Origin: Camellia lanceoleosa
Lineage: Eukaryota; Streptophyta; Magnoliopsida; Ericales; Theaceae
Length of the DNA stretch: 64,000 nt
Direction of reading: 5' to 3'
Assembly (NCBI GenBank): GCA_025200525.1
Contig: CM045761.1
Span: 76,103,551 to 76,167,550 of the forward strand
A model generated the notes under the pieces. That model was given only the letters and a program-made list of their open reading frames with translations. It was not told where the DNA came from and did no database searches. Position numbers and translations under genes: made by a program. Positions 49,170 through 62,008 of this stretch are shown here, in pieces. How positions within the stretch are numbered: the first letter of the stretch is position 1; each line of letters starts with the position of its first letter.

Positions 49170-51425
49170 AGAGGAAAACCCCCAATTTTCTTGGAAACCC
49201 TAGGTTGATTAATGATGATAATCAATGAATTGGCTCAAGTTGAAAGTGGAGTAATGAAATTGAAGTATTGAATTATGTGTGTTCAAGTTGAATTGGAATT
49301 TGGGAATGTTGAAAATTATGTTTAGAATTTGCGAATGAACGTTATTATAAATGTTTGAATTCATGCTATCATGTAAAGGAAAAATTAGGGAAATAATCTA
49401 TTAAGGATATAGATGATATGAACTTGGTTTTAGAATGTTGAAATAGGATTCAAGGATTTACTGTGAATTATGTGAAGTTGCAAATAGTATTGATGAACCA
49501 AGTGATGCGAACTTTGTTGGATAATGTTGTATTGAATAATATTAGGAATTGAATGGTGTTGTACTATGATGTATTGTATAGGGTCAGCTACAGGGGTGAA
49601 CCAAGCATCTGAACACTGTGAGTAATAGTACCTCAAACATATGTTATTTACCGTTAATCATTATTGTTATTGACATTCTATCCTCCGTGAGCTAATATGT
49701 TAACATGTGTGTTGATTGAGAATTGATGTGAACATTAAAAGAGTGATCACACACCGGTATGACTCTGACCCTCCTCTGTATTTTGGTTATGGCTAATGTT
49801 TATTATTAATGTACCATCCTACGAATTACTCAAAGCCGCATAAGAATTGCATACAAACTATTAACACCGTGAAGTTGGTTAACGAAAGGAATTAAGTATC
49901 AATAACATTGTTACATGATTCATGCTATGATATGAACTGCTCGACCTATTGATGTGATTATGTATTGTGAAATTATAATATCTACGTATCTCGAATGTGG
50001 TTCCTTTTGCTAACAAATATCAGTAACGTTCTGTTAAACTTATATTACCGATGGTAATGCATGTGAATAATGGGAAGAATGTATATACTTTCTGCATAAT
50101 TATGAAGTTAATATGTTATGATGATTTCTGGTATGGAACAAAGTGCTGTACGGAACTAAGTGCTACACGTTAGTGAGAGCCACCTCTAGAATCCGTACGA
50201 GCCACCTCTTGAGTCCGTACATATGTGAACGTTATGAGGCCTACGGTCGTTCTGTGAAAGATATAATTTGTGAAGTTATAAAAGATACAATTTGTGAACT
50301 ATGAGCTTATATGGCTAGGAGCCATTTGTGAACTATGAGTTTATGTGGCTAGGAGCCATTTGTGAACTATGAGCTTATGTGGCTAGGAGCCATTTGTGAA
50401 CTATGAACTTATGTGGCTAGGAGCCATTTGTGAACTATGAGCTTATGTGGCTAGGAGCCATTTGTGAACTATGAACTTATGTGGCCATGGGCCATTTGTG
50501 AGCTATGAATCTAAGAGGCTGAGGGCCAATTTGTGAAACTATGAAGTTATGAATCTAAGAGGCCGAGGGCCAATTTGTGAAGGTATGAAGTTATGAATCA
50601 ATGAGGCCGAGGGCCAATTTATGAAGTTATGGATATGTTCCAAGATAAGGTCTAAGACCATTATGATTAAATACAAATTCAGACTCGTTATGTGAACTCT
50701 ACATTGGTATATGAAAGTGTGTTTAATGAAATCCATATTTTGGGTTACGAAATGTTTAATATGATAAGTATTTTCTGAAATGATAAAAATGCTATGAACT
50801 TCTGACATGTTTATGATATGATACGTTTTCTGGATAATTTTCCCAAAATGCCTAGATATGCTACGAAACTCCGAATGTTCAAGATATGACAAGTTCCTTG
50901 AATAAGATACCTAGCTATGCATACAGAAACAAATTAATCATATGTTCTCTTTATTGATAAATGCACGGATATGTATTATAATTCATATTAAACATTGAAT
51001 TGTTATGTGCTATTATTCACTGAGCTTGGCTCACTTTATTTTATGTCTGTTTCTGTAGGCACTCAACCTGGAGGTCAACTTTAACCTGTTGCTTCCGTTA
51101 CCCAGTTGTCAATTCCGGAATATCTAAGCTCTTAGGTGTTGACCGTTCAAGTTATGGAGTTTTGCTAAATTATAAATTTGTACCCTAAATGTCTGTTAAT
51201 ATTGATGTGTATGTAATGTTTATATATATGTACATAGCTATCTTTATGTGTTATGTTCTGTTTGCGATCCTGGCATAGTAGTGGTAGCTCAATGGATATT
51301 ATTTTACACCGTTATATGATATTTAATGCTTCCGTTTAGGCCCCATAAATTATATTCATCAGGTTTTATGTCCATTTCTGAGGTGGTCATGCCCAAACTT
51401 TTAGGGGCGAGTTTGGGGCGTGACA
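49170..51425 (+). repeat. LTR 1 of array, 5'-truncated
   Basis: Begins within sequence equivalent to about 59585 (GAAACCCTAG, then TTGATT) and ends GGGGCGTGACA at 51425, followed by a primer binding site. The first ~1 kb, with the CTCGAG palindromes, is missing. The ~90 bp between 49079 and 49170 are of unclear origin. Confidence 0.75.
50280..50620. repeat. 34-bp minisatellite with GGCT/AGCC hairpin
   Basis: About six units of TTGTGAACTATGAGCTTATG plus TGGCTAGGAGCCAT, then longer variants with AGGCCGAGGGCCAA. Each unit contains a short inverted repeat. Confidence 0.85.
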
Positions 51426-54236
51426 AGTGGTATCAGAGCACGAGTTGCTATCTCACACACGGATCCATTGAGCTGTTGGATGTCTAGAAAAGTCTTAGGC
51501 TTCATGCATGACATCCTTAGTATATATGAAAAGACTGATAGCAACGTTAAATGCAATTTGTTTACGTTAACGATTATGAGCCATGTTTATTGTACCTTCC
51601 TTGTGTATATATATGTGATTGATTGTTGTGTGGAGCATGGCAGAAATAAGGATAGAGGATCACCTCGGGTTGAATGAAAAGGGAAAATGATTGGTAAGTA
51701 ATGCACATGTAATTTTTGGTTGTTATGAATTGCTTAAACACTAAGTATGCAATATTTAGTTATGATATAGTGATGTCTTTCTTGTCATGGTACTGTTTGG
51801 ATCTATGATTTGAAAAGTTATTGTGATACGTATTTTGATAAGTTGTGTTTTGTATAATAGTTGAATCATGTTACGTATGACCGGCTGCAAGAAAAAGTTA
51901 TGTATACAGTGACCCATATGAGAAGTGAATTATTCTATTTTGTTAAGCGCACGAAAATGACATGATATGACAAGCAATGTTTTATTTTCTGACATGTTAC
52001 GTTACGAATTAAGGAATGATGATTCATGTATGGAATAGTATTAATGGCATCCTTAATACGAGGCCCTTACCCGGGGGTAATAATACCGTGGTCTTATGGC
52101 CCTTGCCCGGGGGTAATAATACCGTGGTTTAAGTCTGTTACAAGATATCTCTTGCCACCGACGGTCTTGTACGGGTGGATTATGTTTTGCCATCAACGGT
52201 CTTGTACGGGTGGATTATGATCAAGCATAGACTCTGATTTCTGTTCTGATTCAAGTATAACTAAGAATATGTATGAACATGTTTTTATTTATCCGTTCCA
52301 TTTATGCTATGTTATAACGTGATGTGAATTGATAGTGTCGAATGAGTTCAATTTATGTATAATCGGGATTTGTTTATGGAATCTGTGATCTGTGACCTGA
52401 AGTCTGTAATCTGGTTTGTTTACGTGTATTCTGTAATTTGTGATCAAGATTTCGTGTAAGAAAGGATTGAATGATATGAAGGACCTCACCCATGTCAAGA
52501 AAAGAAAACGAGGCAGCTATTGACTACTTCGAAGTCAAACTAAATAAATAAAATTATTTAAGGTTGAGAAATCATTTCTGTGAAATATTTATGTGTAACT
52601 ATGTAAATGATAGATATTGCGAAATTGTCCTCTATCACCTATATGGAGGTTATGATATGAATTGTTTTGCATGATATCGAGGATTACAGTGAAAACAAAT
52701 GGACATGGGAATATTCCATTTTGCTAATGGGTTAGCGATACGTATTGGGCATTTATCTTCTCTTGCATGTTTAGACAACATTGTACGATACTCACTACGT
52801 GATTACAATACTAAAAAAAAAAATTATGAACCTTGATGTTACGAAATCAAATTATTCCTTGCTATACTGTTGCATGTGTTGTTCAATATTATAGAATTGT
52901 TCGAATAGTGGAAAAGGGGGCCAAACTAGTTTGTGCTATGACAAGAAAAAGTGCTAGTAAAGGAAAATGTTATACCTTACGGTTATGAATGATTAGTCAA
53001 GTACGATTTTGAATTCAATTTCTGGCCTTGTTTTGATAGTTGTATTTATTATTTAGATTTAAACATATGACGGCATGATCAGGTGTCTATAATGGGGATT
53101 CTTCTTCCCACTGTTCAGATGTTATCAAGAAGTAGAGAATGTGGTTTAAAATCTACATAATGATCTGATTTTGATATATTTTCGTAAATGGAAAATATGG
53201 TACCTCCTAGGTAGAACCTTATTTAGTAGGTTCTAAGATCTGATTCAATGATGCATAATAGGATCTAAGTCTAACCACGTAATTAGGTTATTTTGGGAAC
53301 TATATGTAACCGTAATGGTCATGTCCCACCGAGTAAATTGCATTATAAGATAAGTTTGAATGTGTACTCTCGAATCCAAATTGCGTATGAACTATTACAG
53401 CTGGGCTGACCTAGTTAGAGACTTAGTGGAGAGTACTTTCATTATGATTGAACTTAATGCATGATGTGGGAATTTATTTTGCATAATTGAATAAGAAATT
53501 GGAAACCTTGAAAGTTTAATTATCTGAAATTGATTATATATCTGTGACCAGCATAATTTTTATGTAATCTTAAGTATGTTTACGAGATTTCAATTTCAAA
53601 ATGATTAAATGATAGGATTTTATCCTACATGTTTTTATGTATGACCATCTATGTATATATCTAAGTCTTCTTACGCATAGAAAGAAATAAGGATTGAAAA
53701 GAAGAGCATAGATCTTCAAGGCAGTAAGTGAGGAAGTGAAAAGGTTGTAGAGATTTCAAAGCTTGAGGTATGTTGATCTTTTGATTGACCTCTCTTGAAA
53801 TTGAGTAGGAGCTCCTCTATGTAAGTGTCTTTAAGGAGAATTTGTATGATGGTCTTCACTATTCTATGTTTTTTTCAATGTCAATGAAATAAAAAGTTGG
53901 TGATGCCGTTAATTAAAGTGCAATTGAAAATTTTGGTGTTGGATCGTACAATGTGAATTGTCTTTGAAGTTGAGTTTTGGGCATTCACTAGACGTGGTGC
54001 GCTTAGTTGTTAATTGAGAAGTTGTCATGGGCTTTGGGATCATAAATGGTTAGTGTTGCTCCTTGCCCGTTAAAATTTTGATGTGTATATGTTAATCGAA
54101 AGTATTTGTGATCCTTTCCTGTCCCAAGTGTGGATCTAGTTTTGGAACATTACAGAATGTGTTTCCATTTATGTTTGAACTGTCTTCTATTTGGGTTTCT
54201 TCAATTTCGAGGCGAAATTTCTTTTAAGAGGAAGGA
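51426..54236 (+). repeat. non-coding internal region, copy 1
   Basis: 2811 bp from primer binding site to polypurine tract (AAGAGGAAGGA, ending 54236). No gag/pol similarity. Compared with the second copy it has a duplicated CCCGGGGGTAATAATACCG block (52070-52125) and a duplicated CGGTCTTGTACGGGTGGATT block (52155-52220). Confidence 0.78.
51428..51439 (+). other. primer binding site, tRNA-iMet type
   Basis: TGGTATCAGAGC lies two bases after the LTR end. It matches the complement of the plant initiator-Met tRNA 3' end used by Ty3/gypsy and copia elements. Confidence 0.85.
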
Positions 54237-55659
54237 TGTGACGACCGAATCTTTCCCTCGCTCGCCGGAGGAGTTGGCCTTCAGTGACATTTGGGGTACC
54301 CAGTAAATCTCGCAGACGGCTTGAGATTCTGGGAGTTGTGATTTTCCTTCGGCGGGCGTCCTTGATAGTCTTCGCTTTCGGCGCAAGGTTGGGCGCTCGA
54401 GCGGGTCTCCTAGTTGAGTTGTATTTCTGAGGCACATGGGTTCGTTTTTGGACATTTTTATTAGTGTATTTGGAACTTTCTCATTTTATTTTGGAGTATT
54501 GGTTGAGGTGGTAATATGATGGTAAAGTAAGATTGGACCAAAAGCTTTAATTAGAATAATTTGTCTGCGACCAGCCGCCACTCTTTTGCCCTTTTCTTTT
54601 TCCACACTTTGAATTTGGATGTAAGGTTAGAACCATTGGAAAGCTTATTTCCGGGGCTTCAATTTGGACACAAGAATGACCTAAAATGAAGTCCGGATGG
54701 GAGAGTTATACCTGTTCGAAGTTTCGTAATCTGTGCTGAAAACAGGTACGCTCGAGCGGGAATTCCTCCGCTCGAGCGGGAATTACGGGACAGCAGCTTT
54801 AAAAACGGGATTTTTGGGTCATTTCTTATATTTTCTTCTTCCCTCTTCCTTCCTCCTTGCCTAAGTCCGAAACCCTAACTCTCAAACCTTTGATTTCATC
54901 CATTTTTACCAACAATCTACCATAGATCGTGCATCAAGGGTAAAGAAGGAGTGAAGATCAACTTTTCCAACCGATTAGATTTTGGGATTTCGAGAGGAGG
55001 CGTTCAACCTAGCTTCTTTGCTTCTAATTTCGAGGTAGGGGGTTCTCTTAGCCTTGAATGTTTATGATTCAAAGTGATTTTTGTTGGTACTTTGGGATTT
55101 TGTTGACATTTTGGAATCTTGGGTTAATTATGGGTTAGGGACACTTATGGCTTAATGTTTATGCCAACAGACTAATCACATGGTTACGGCATTATTTATA
55201 TACTATTATTCACTGAGTTCGCTCATTTTGTATTTTGTCTGTCTATTCTGTAGGTAATCAACCGGGAGTTCAGGCCTCACCTTTAAGGCTCGTCTTTCTC
55301 TGTCGCTTTGATCGTCCGAGCACCACCGGCCGTGCATTTTGTAAAGTAGTGTTAGGTTATTGATTTATGCTTTGGTTGTCCTTCCTTAATATTTTCGTTA
55401 TACGCCCAATTGTGGGTCTAAGTATGAGTATATAAGTGTATAACCGAAGTTCGGGTGTATGTTTATATATATATTGTGTACCTAATGCAATGATGTGTGC
55501 GATCCTGGCATGGTAGTAGTAGCTCAATGGATGATGTTTTATGTTATTTTATGTTGATAATGCTTCCGTTCAGGCCCCATAAGATATATACATCAGGTTT
55601 TGCGTCCGTTTCTGAAATGGTCATGCCCAAACTTTTAGGGGCGAGTTTGGGGCATGACA
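54237..55659 (+). repeat. LTR 2 of array, internally deleted
   Basis: TGTGACGACC...GGGGCATGACA, 1423 bp. Against LTR 3 it lacks about 1.7 kb, including the minisatellite. The deletion junction lies near 55165-55175, where it rejoins at AACAGACTAATCACATGG. Confidence 0.85.
54394..54779. promoter_or_regulatory. CGCTCGAGCG sites in LTR 2
   Basis: One single site at 54394 and one pair at 54750/54770, exactly 20 bp apart with spacer GGAATTCCTC. TATTTTCTTCTTCCCTC and telobox-like AAACCCTAA (54870-54878) follow. Confidence 0.55.
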
Positions 55660-58554
55660 AGTGGTATCAAAGCACGAGTTGCTATCTCACACACGGATCC
55701 ATTGAGCTGTAGGATGTCTAGAAAAGACTTAGGCCTCATGTATGACATCTTTATTGCATATAAAAAGACTGATAGCAACGTTAATGAGTATAAACGATGT
55801 CTAGTGTATATTCCTTGTGTATATATTGTGATTGATTGTTGTGTAGAGCATGGCGGGAATAAGGATAGAGAATCGTCTCGGGTTGGTTAGACAAAATGAA
55901 AAGGGAAAATGATTGGTAAGTAATGTACATGCCATTTTGGGGTTGTTATATTTGAACTGATAGTTATCCATCGTTTATTTAGATGAATTGTTTGAACACT
56001 AAGCATGGAACATTTAATTATGATATATTTATGTCTTCCTTGTCATGGTACTGTTTAGACCTATGATTTGAAAAGTTATTGTGATATGTACTTTGATAAG
56101 TTGTGTTTTATGATAATGACATGATATTAAAAGAACATGTTATGTCACGAATCAAGGAAAGATGTGCCATATATGTAAAAGGAATCGTGGCATCTGTAGT
56201 ACAAGGCCCTTACCCGGGGGTAATATTACCGTGGTTTAAGTATGTTATAAGATACGTTTTGCCACCGACGGTCTTGTACGGGTGGGTTATGATCAAGCAT
56301 AAACTCTGCTTTCTGTTTCTGATTCAAGTATAACTAAGAATATGTATGAATATGTTTCCATTTATTCGTTCCGTTATGCTATGTTATAGCATGATGGGAA
56401 TTGATAGGATCGAAAGAGTTCAATTTATGTGTAATCGGGATTTGTTTATGGAATCTGTGATTTGTGATACATGAGAATGGTATTAAAAATAAAAAATAAA
56501 AAGAGAGTCCGTTATTAAACTAAATGATTGGTAAACAGATATGCTATCGCACGAATTCAAATCCTGTCGTTGTAAAGTAAGTGACTTAAGATTGAGAAAT
56601 CATTCATGTGAAATATTTCTGTGTAACTATGCAAATGTTTGATATTGTGAAATTGTCCAGTATCACCTATATGTAAATTATGATGTGAACTGTTCTGTAT
56701 GATATCGTGGATTTCGGTGAAAACAGATGGACATGGGAATGTTCCATTTTGCTAACAGGTTAGCGAAATGTATTGGACGTTTACCTTTCTTGCATGTATA
56801 GACAACCTTGAGCAAGACTCACTACATGATTATAAATTGATTCACTATCACATTAAATTAATCTTCCCAAGAATTACGAACTTTGATGTTACGAAATTGA
56901 GTTACTCATTGCATAAGTTGTTGATCTTATGGACTTTAGAAAAGTATAATCGTATGGTTACTGTATACTTAATACAATGCATAATCCTATGAACGAACCT
57001 AGTAGAATTTACGTACGTGGAATGACTGGAGCTCTATTTATGTTAATGGATTGAGCTAGATAATTGGTCTCTAATTTCTGTATGACCGTTTGTTGATCCA
57101 TTATAATTACAAGCTGTGAATACAAAATCATGTTATTGACCTCGTGTCTTCTAGTAAGAAATGAAAGAATTGTTTGACCAGTGGGCAAAGGGGGGGGCCA
57201 AATTAATTTGTACTGTGACAAGAAAAGTGTTAGGAAAGGAAAAGGTTATACCTTACGATAATGAGTGCTTGGTCAAGCATGATTTTGAATGTGATTTCTG
57301 TTCTAGTTTGCGATAATCGTAAGTATTATTCAGATTTGAACTTATGACGGCATGATCAGGTGTCTATAATGGGGATTCCTCTTTCCATCGTTCAGATTTT
57401 GTCAAGAATTAGAGAATGTGGTTATAAATCTGCATAACGATATGATTTTGATATGTTATCGTATATGGAATATATTGTACCTCTTAGGCAGAACCTTATT
57501 TGGTAGGTTCTAAGATCTGATTCAATGATGCATAATTGGATTTGAATCTGATTTCGTAATTAAGTTATTTTGGGAACTATATGTAACTGTAATGGTCATG
57601 TACCACCAAGTAAATTGCATTATAACAGGATCAATTTGAATGTGTACTCTCTAATGAAAATTGCATATGACCTATTGATACTGGGCCGACGTAGTGGGGA
57701 GTATTTTCAATATGATTAAGATTAATGCATGCTGTAAGCATCTCTTAAGTATACGTTTAAGGGAATGTCAACTAGTATGTTTTGTGCTTTTAAATATTTA
57801 CGGTGAAATCCCCTGAACAATTAAAGTTAGTAGTGGAACTATATTTAAGGCTATCTCTCTGTTTAATAAGAAACGTATCTGAAAGTGATCATGTATCTGT
57901 GAGCAACATACTTTTTATGTAATCTTAAGTATGTTTACGAAATTTCAATTTCGAAATGATTAAACGATTGGATTTTTGCCCTATATGCTTTTATATATCC
58001 TATCTCTATATATACCTAAGTCTTCTTATGTATGGAAAGAAATAAGGGTTGAATAGAAGAGCATAAATCCTCTGGGGAGCAGATGAGGAAGTGAAAAAGG
58101 TTGTAAAGATCCTAACGCTTAAGGTATGTTTGATTGGCCTCTCTTAAAGTTGAGTAGAAATTGCATAATGGCCTTCACGGTTCTTTTGTTTTTTAAATGT
58201 CAAATGGAATAAAGAGTTGGTGATGCCATTAACTGAAGCGCAATTGGAAATTTTGGTGTTGGATCGTACAATATGAAGTGTCTTTGAATTTAAGTTTTGA
58301 GCATTCACTAGACGTGGTCCGTTTAGTTGTTAATTGAGAAGTTATTGTGGACTTTGGGATTATCAATGGTTAGTGTTGCTCCTTGCCGTCGAAATTCTGA
58401 TGCATGTATGTTGATCGAAAGTATTTGTGATCCCTCCCTATCCCAAGTGTGGATCTAGTTTTGAAACATTACAGGGTGTATATCCGCTACATTTGAACTG
58501 TCTTCTATTTGGTTTCTTCAATTTCGAGGACGAAATTTCTTAAGGAGGGGAGGA
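55660..58554 (+). repeat. non-coding internal region, copy 2
   Basis: 2895 bp from primer binding site to polypurine tract (AAGGAGGGGAGGA, ending 58554). Near-identical in its middle to the inverted segment 47063-49079. Open frames at 56103, 56768 and 57009 lack any known domain and fall in non-coding element sequence. Confidence 0.8.
55662..55673 (+). other. primer binding site, one mismatch
   Basis: TGGTATCAAAGC lies two bases after LTR 2. It differs by one base from TGGTATCAGAGC. Confidence 0.8.
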
Positions 58555-58579
58555 TGTAACGACCCAGAATTTCTCCTTC

Positions 58580-59078
58580 CGCACGAGCGGAGGAGTTGGC
58601 CTTCAGCGGACTTGTGTGGCTCCCAAAGATTTTTTGCAGTCACGAGATTCGAGGTTGTAGATTCCGCCGGCGTAGAAGTGGCCTTCGGCGGGACGTCTTT
58701 TGTGAGCGGTCGCCCGTTAAGTTTGATTCTGAGGCACGTGAGCTCATTTTGATGTTCTTCTTAGTGTATTTGGAATGTTCTTATCTTATTTTGGAGTATT
58801 GATTGAGATGATAATATGATGGTAAAATAAGATTGGACCAAAAACTTTAAATTGAATAAGTCGTCTACGACTAACCGTCACTCATTTGCTCTTTTCTTTT
58901 TCCACACTTTGAATATGGATATAAGATTAGAACCATTGGAAAGCTTATTTCCGGGGCTTCTATTTGGACACAAGAACGACCTAAAACGGAGTCCGGATGG
59001 AAGAGTTATATCTGTGCGAAGTTTCGTAATCTATACTGAGAGCAGGTCCGCTCGAGCGGGAATAGAGACGCTCGAGTG
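58580..59078. promoter_or_regulatory. altered and intact palindrome sites in LTR 3
   Basis: Sites CGCACGAGCG (58580) and CCTTCAGCGG (58600), CGCCGGCG (near 58664) and CCTTCGGCGG (near 58682) sit where LTR 4 has four CGCTCGAGCG sites. The downstream pair at 59049/59069 is intact or nearly so, with 20-bp spacing. Confidence 0.5.
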
Positions 59079-60663
59079 GAAATAGCAGGTTCAGCAGCGT
59101 AAAAAATGGGTTTTTGAGCTCATTCCTTCCATTTTTCTTTTCCTCTCTTCTTCCCTCTTGCATAGGTCCGAAACCCTAGCCCAAAACCTTTGATTTCCTC
59201 CACTTTTATCAACAATCCACCATGGTTCTTACATCAAGGATGGAGAACAAGAGAAGATTAACATTTTCAACCGATTGGAACTTGGATTTGCGAAGGATTC
59301 TTATCAATCTTCGTTCTTTGGCTTGATTCTTGAGTTAGGGGTCTTAGTTCTCCTTCAATGCTTCCATTATAAATAGATTTATGATATTTAAGAGTATATA
59401 AATGCAAAACCTCCATTTTGAGCATATAGAGTTATTTTGTAGACATTTAGGGATTTCGGGTTTGGAGAGTTTGGGGCTTTCTTGTTGGTTTCGATTATAA
59501 ATTATGATCCTAGGATGTGTAATCAAAGGGTTAATTAGAAGAGGAAGTAATGGGTGAAGAAGTTTAACGTTTCTTGAATTTCTCACTTTGTCTAGAAACC
59601 CTAGATTGATTTATGACGATAATTAATGATTTTGCCCAAATTGATAGTAGAATCATGGAATTGGTGGGTTAAATTAGACATGTACAAGGTTAATTGGATT
59701 TTTGAGATGTTTCGAAAAAATGTTAAAAATTCGCGAATGGACCTTATTATGAGTATTGTGAATTATGGGAAAATGAGAAAGGAATTAGGGGAAATGATTT
59801 AAAGAATTAATGTGTGACTTCATATGTGTGTAGGACACGCTTCGGGAGGAACAAATGCTCCACCAACGCACTGTGAGTAATAGTACTATAACGTACATCA
59901 ATTCATTAATAGTGATTGTTATTATTACTATTCCGTTTTTACATGGCAATTATGTTAATATGTTTGTATTTGAAAATTGGTGTGAATATAGAAGGAATTG
60001 GCATCCATTGATATGTTTCTGAAACTATTCTGTATTTTGTCTATGATTAATGGTTTTAGTAATGTGCTATAACCTATTGAGTAGTATGTTTAAAAGACAT
60101 TATTAATATTCTGTGATCCGTAGATTAGGCTTAATGATTCATGGTGAATAAATGGAACAATGATGCTTATGTATTCCGAACTATGCAGCTTTATCAAGGA
60201 TGGTAAAGACTGGTATGCGATACTTATTTTGTCCCTACAAATAGCATTGTGATGGCACCTGTACAATTTGTGAGATACGTTTTATGTATTGCTAATGATT
60301 GTCATTAGTATTCTGTTACACGTAAACTAACTACATTAACTCATGTAAATGATTGGAATAATCTATGTGCCTCTGAATAACTATAAGACCAGTCTGTTCT
60401 GATGTTATCTGTGGTAATTCCGTTATGATATTCGTTTCGTTTATATGATGACATGATGAGACTTATTGATTTCTAGTATGGTACAAAGTGTTGTACGGAA
60501 CTAAGTGCTACACCTTGGTGGGAGCCACCTCTGGAATCCGTACGAGCCACCTCTTGAGTCCATACATACAAGAACTGGGCTTAAAGCCAATTTGTGAAGT
60601 CATGAAAGATACGATTTGTGAAATTATGAAATCTCTAAATTGTGAAGATATGAAAGGTATAAC

Positions 60664-60860
60664 CTTGTGAATTTGTGAACTATGAAATTATGAGGCCAAG
60701 GGCCGAACTTGTGAATTTGTGAATTATGAAATTATGAGGCCAAGGGCCGAACTTGTGAATTTGTGAATTATGAAATTATGAGGCCAAGGGCCGAACTTGT
60801 GAACTTGTGAATTATGAAATTATGAGGCCAAGGGCCGAACATGTGAACTTGTGAAATTAT
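60664..60860. repeat. 44-bp minisatellite with GGCC hairpin
   Basis: Four to five units of GAGGCCAAGGGCCGAACTTG followed by TGAATTTGTGAATTATG. Each has the inverted repeat GGCC-AAG-GGCC. It occupies the same part of the LTR as the 34-bp array in LTR 1. Confidence 0.85.
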
Positions 60861-61555
60861 GGAAGGTCTCAAAAGAATTGTGAGCTATGAAGTTATGAAG
60901 CCAAGAGTCAATATGTGAAATATGAATTTATGAACTTGTGAGCTTGTGAGTCCAAAGGACCGAGGTCTAATATGATAAATTATGAACCTATGAAACTCAA
61001 TGACCCTTTTGTAAATGTGTGAACTCCTTAGGCCAAGGGCCAAATTGTGGAATTGTGAATTGACAAAGTTGTCCTACAAAGTTACAGAAACAGACTAATC
61101 ACATGGTTACGGCATTATTTATATACTATTATTCACTGAGTTCGCTCATTTTGTATTTTGTCTGTCTATTTTGTAGGTAATCAACCGGGAGTTCAGGCCT
61201 CACCTTTAAGGCTCGTCTTTCTCTGTCAGCTTTGATGCGTCCAGGCACCACCTGAAGCCGTGCATTTTGTAAAGTAGTGTTAGGTTATTGATTTATGCTT
61301 TGGTTGTCCTTCCTTACTATTTTCGTTATACGCCCAATTGTGGGTCTAAGTATGAGTATATAAGTGTATAATCGAAGTTCGGGTGTATGTTTATATATAT
61401 ATTGTGTACCTAATGCAATGATGTGTGCGATCCTGGCATGGTAGTAGTAGCTCAATGGATGATGTTTTATGTTATTTTATGTTGATAATGCTTCCGTTCA
61501 GGCCCCATAAGATATATACATCAGGTTTTGCGTCCGTCCATTTATTTTACACCAT

Positions 61556-62008
61556 TGTAAAGATCCTAACGCTTAAGGTATGTTTGATTGGCCTCTCTTA
61601 AAGTTGAGTAGAAATTGCATAACGGCATTCACGGTTCTTTTGTTTTTTAAATGTCAAATGGAATAAAGAGTTGGTGATGCCGTTAACTGAAGCGCAATTG
61701 GAAATTTTGGTGTTGGATCGTGCAATATGAAGTGTCTTTGAATTTAAGTTTTGAGCATTCACTAGACGTGGTCCTTTTAGTTGTTAATTGAGAAGTTATT
61801 GTGGACTTTGGGATTATCAATGGTTAGTGTTGCTCCTTGCCGTCGAAATTCTGATGCATGTATGTTGATCGAAAGTATTTGTGATCCCTCCCTATCCCAA
61901 GTGTGGATCTAGTTTTGAAACATTACAGGGTGTATATCCGCTACGTTTGAACTGTCTTCTATTTGGTTTCTTCAATTTCGAGGACGAAATTTCTTAAGGA
62001 GGGGAGGA
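61556..62008 (+). repeat. duplicated 3' internal tail with polypurine tract
   Basis: Near-identical to 58105-58554 (TTGTAAAGATCCTAACGCTT to AGGAGGGGAGGA). Together with LTR 4 it repeats the unit 58105-61538 in tandem. Confidence 0.88.

Larger units (their letters stand above)
58555..61538 (+). repeat. LTR 3 of array, 3'-truncated
   Basis: Starts TGTAACGACCCAGAATTTC and matches LTR 4 closely outside the palindrome sites. The match to the LTR end stops after GCGTCCGT at 61538, losing the last ~95 bp. A short filler (CCATTTATTTTACACCA) then joins the internal tail. Confidence 0.82.

Noticed and set aside
48765..56236. TAATATTAC near 48772 and 56222 recalls the nonanucleotide at geminivirus replication origins.
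   Set aside because: Homologous copies read TAATAATAC or GTATTATTAC, there is no GC-rich stem of the right form, and no Rep-like frame is nearby. It is part of a retrotransposon-associated repeat.
47511..57221. Identical 70-codon frames at 47511-47723 (plus) and 57009-57221 (minus), and similar pairs at 47740/56768 and 48660/56103.
   Set aside because: Identity follows from the inverted duplication of a non-coding internal region. Internal copy 1 does not conserve these frames.
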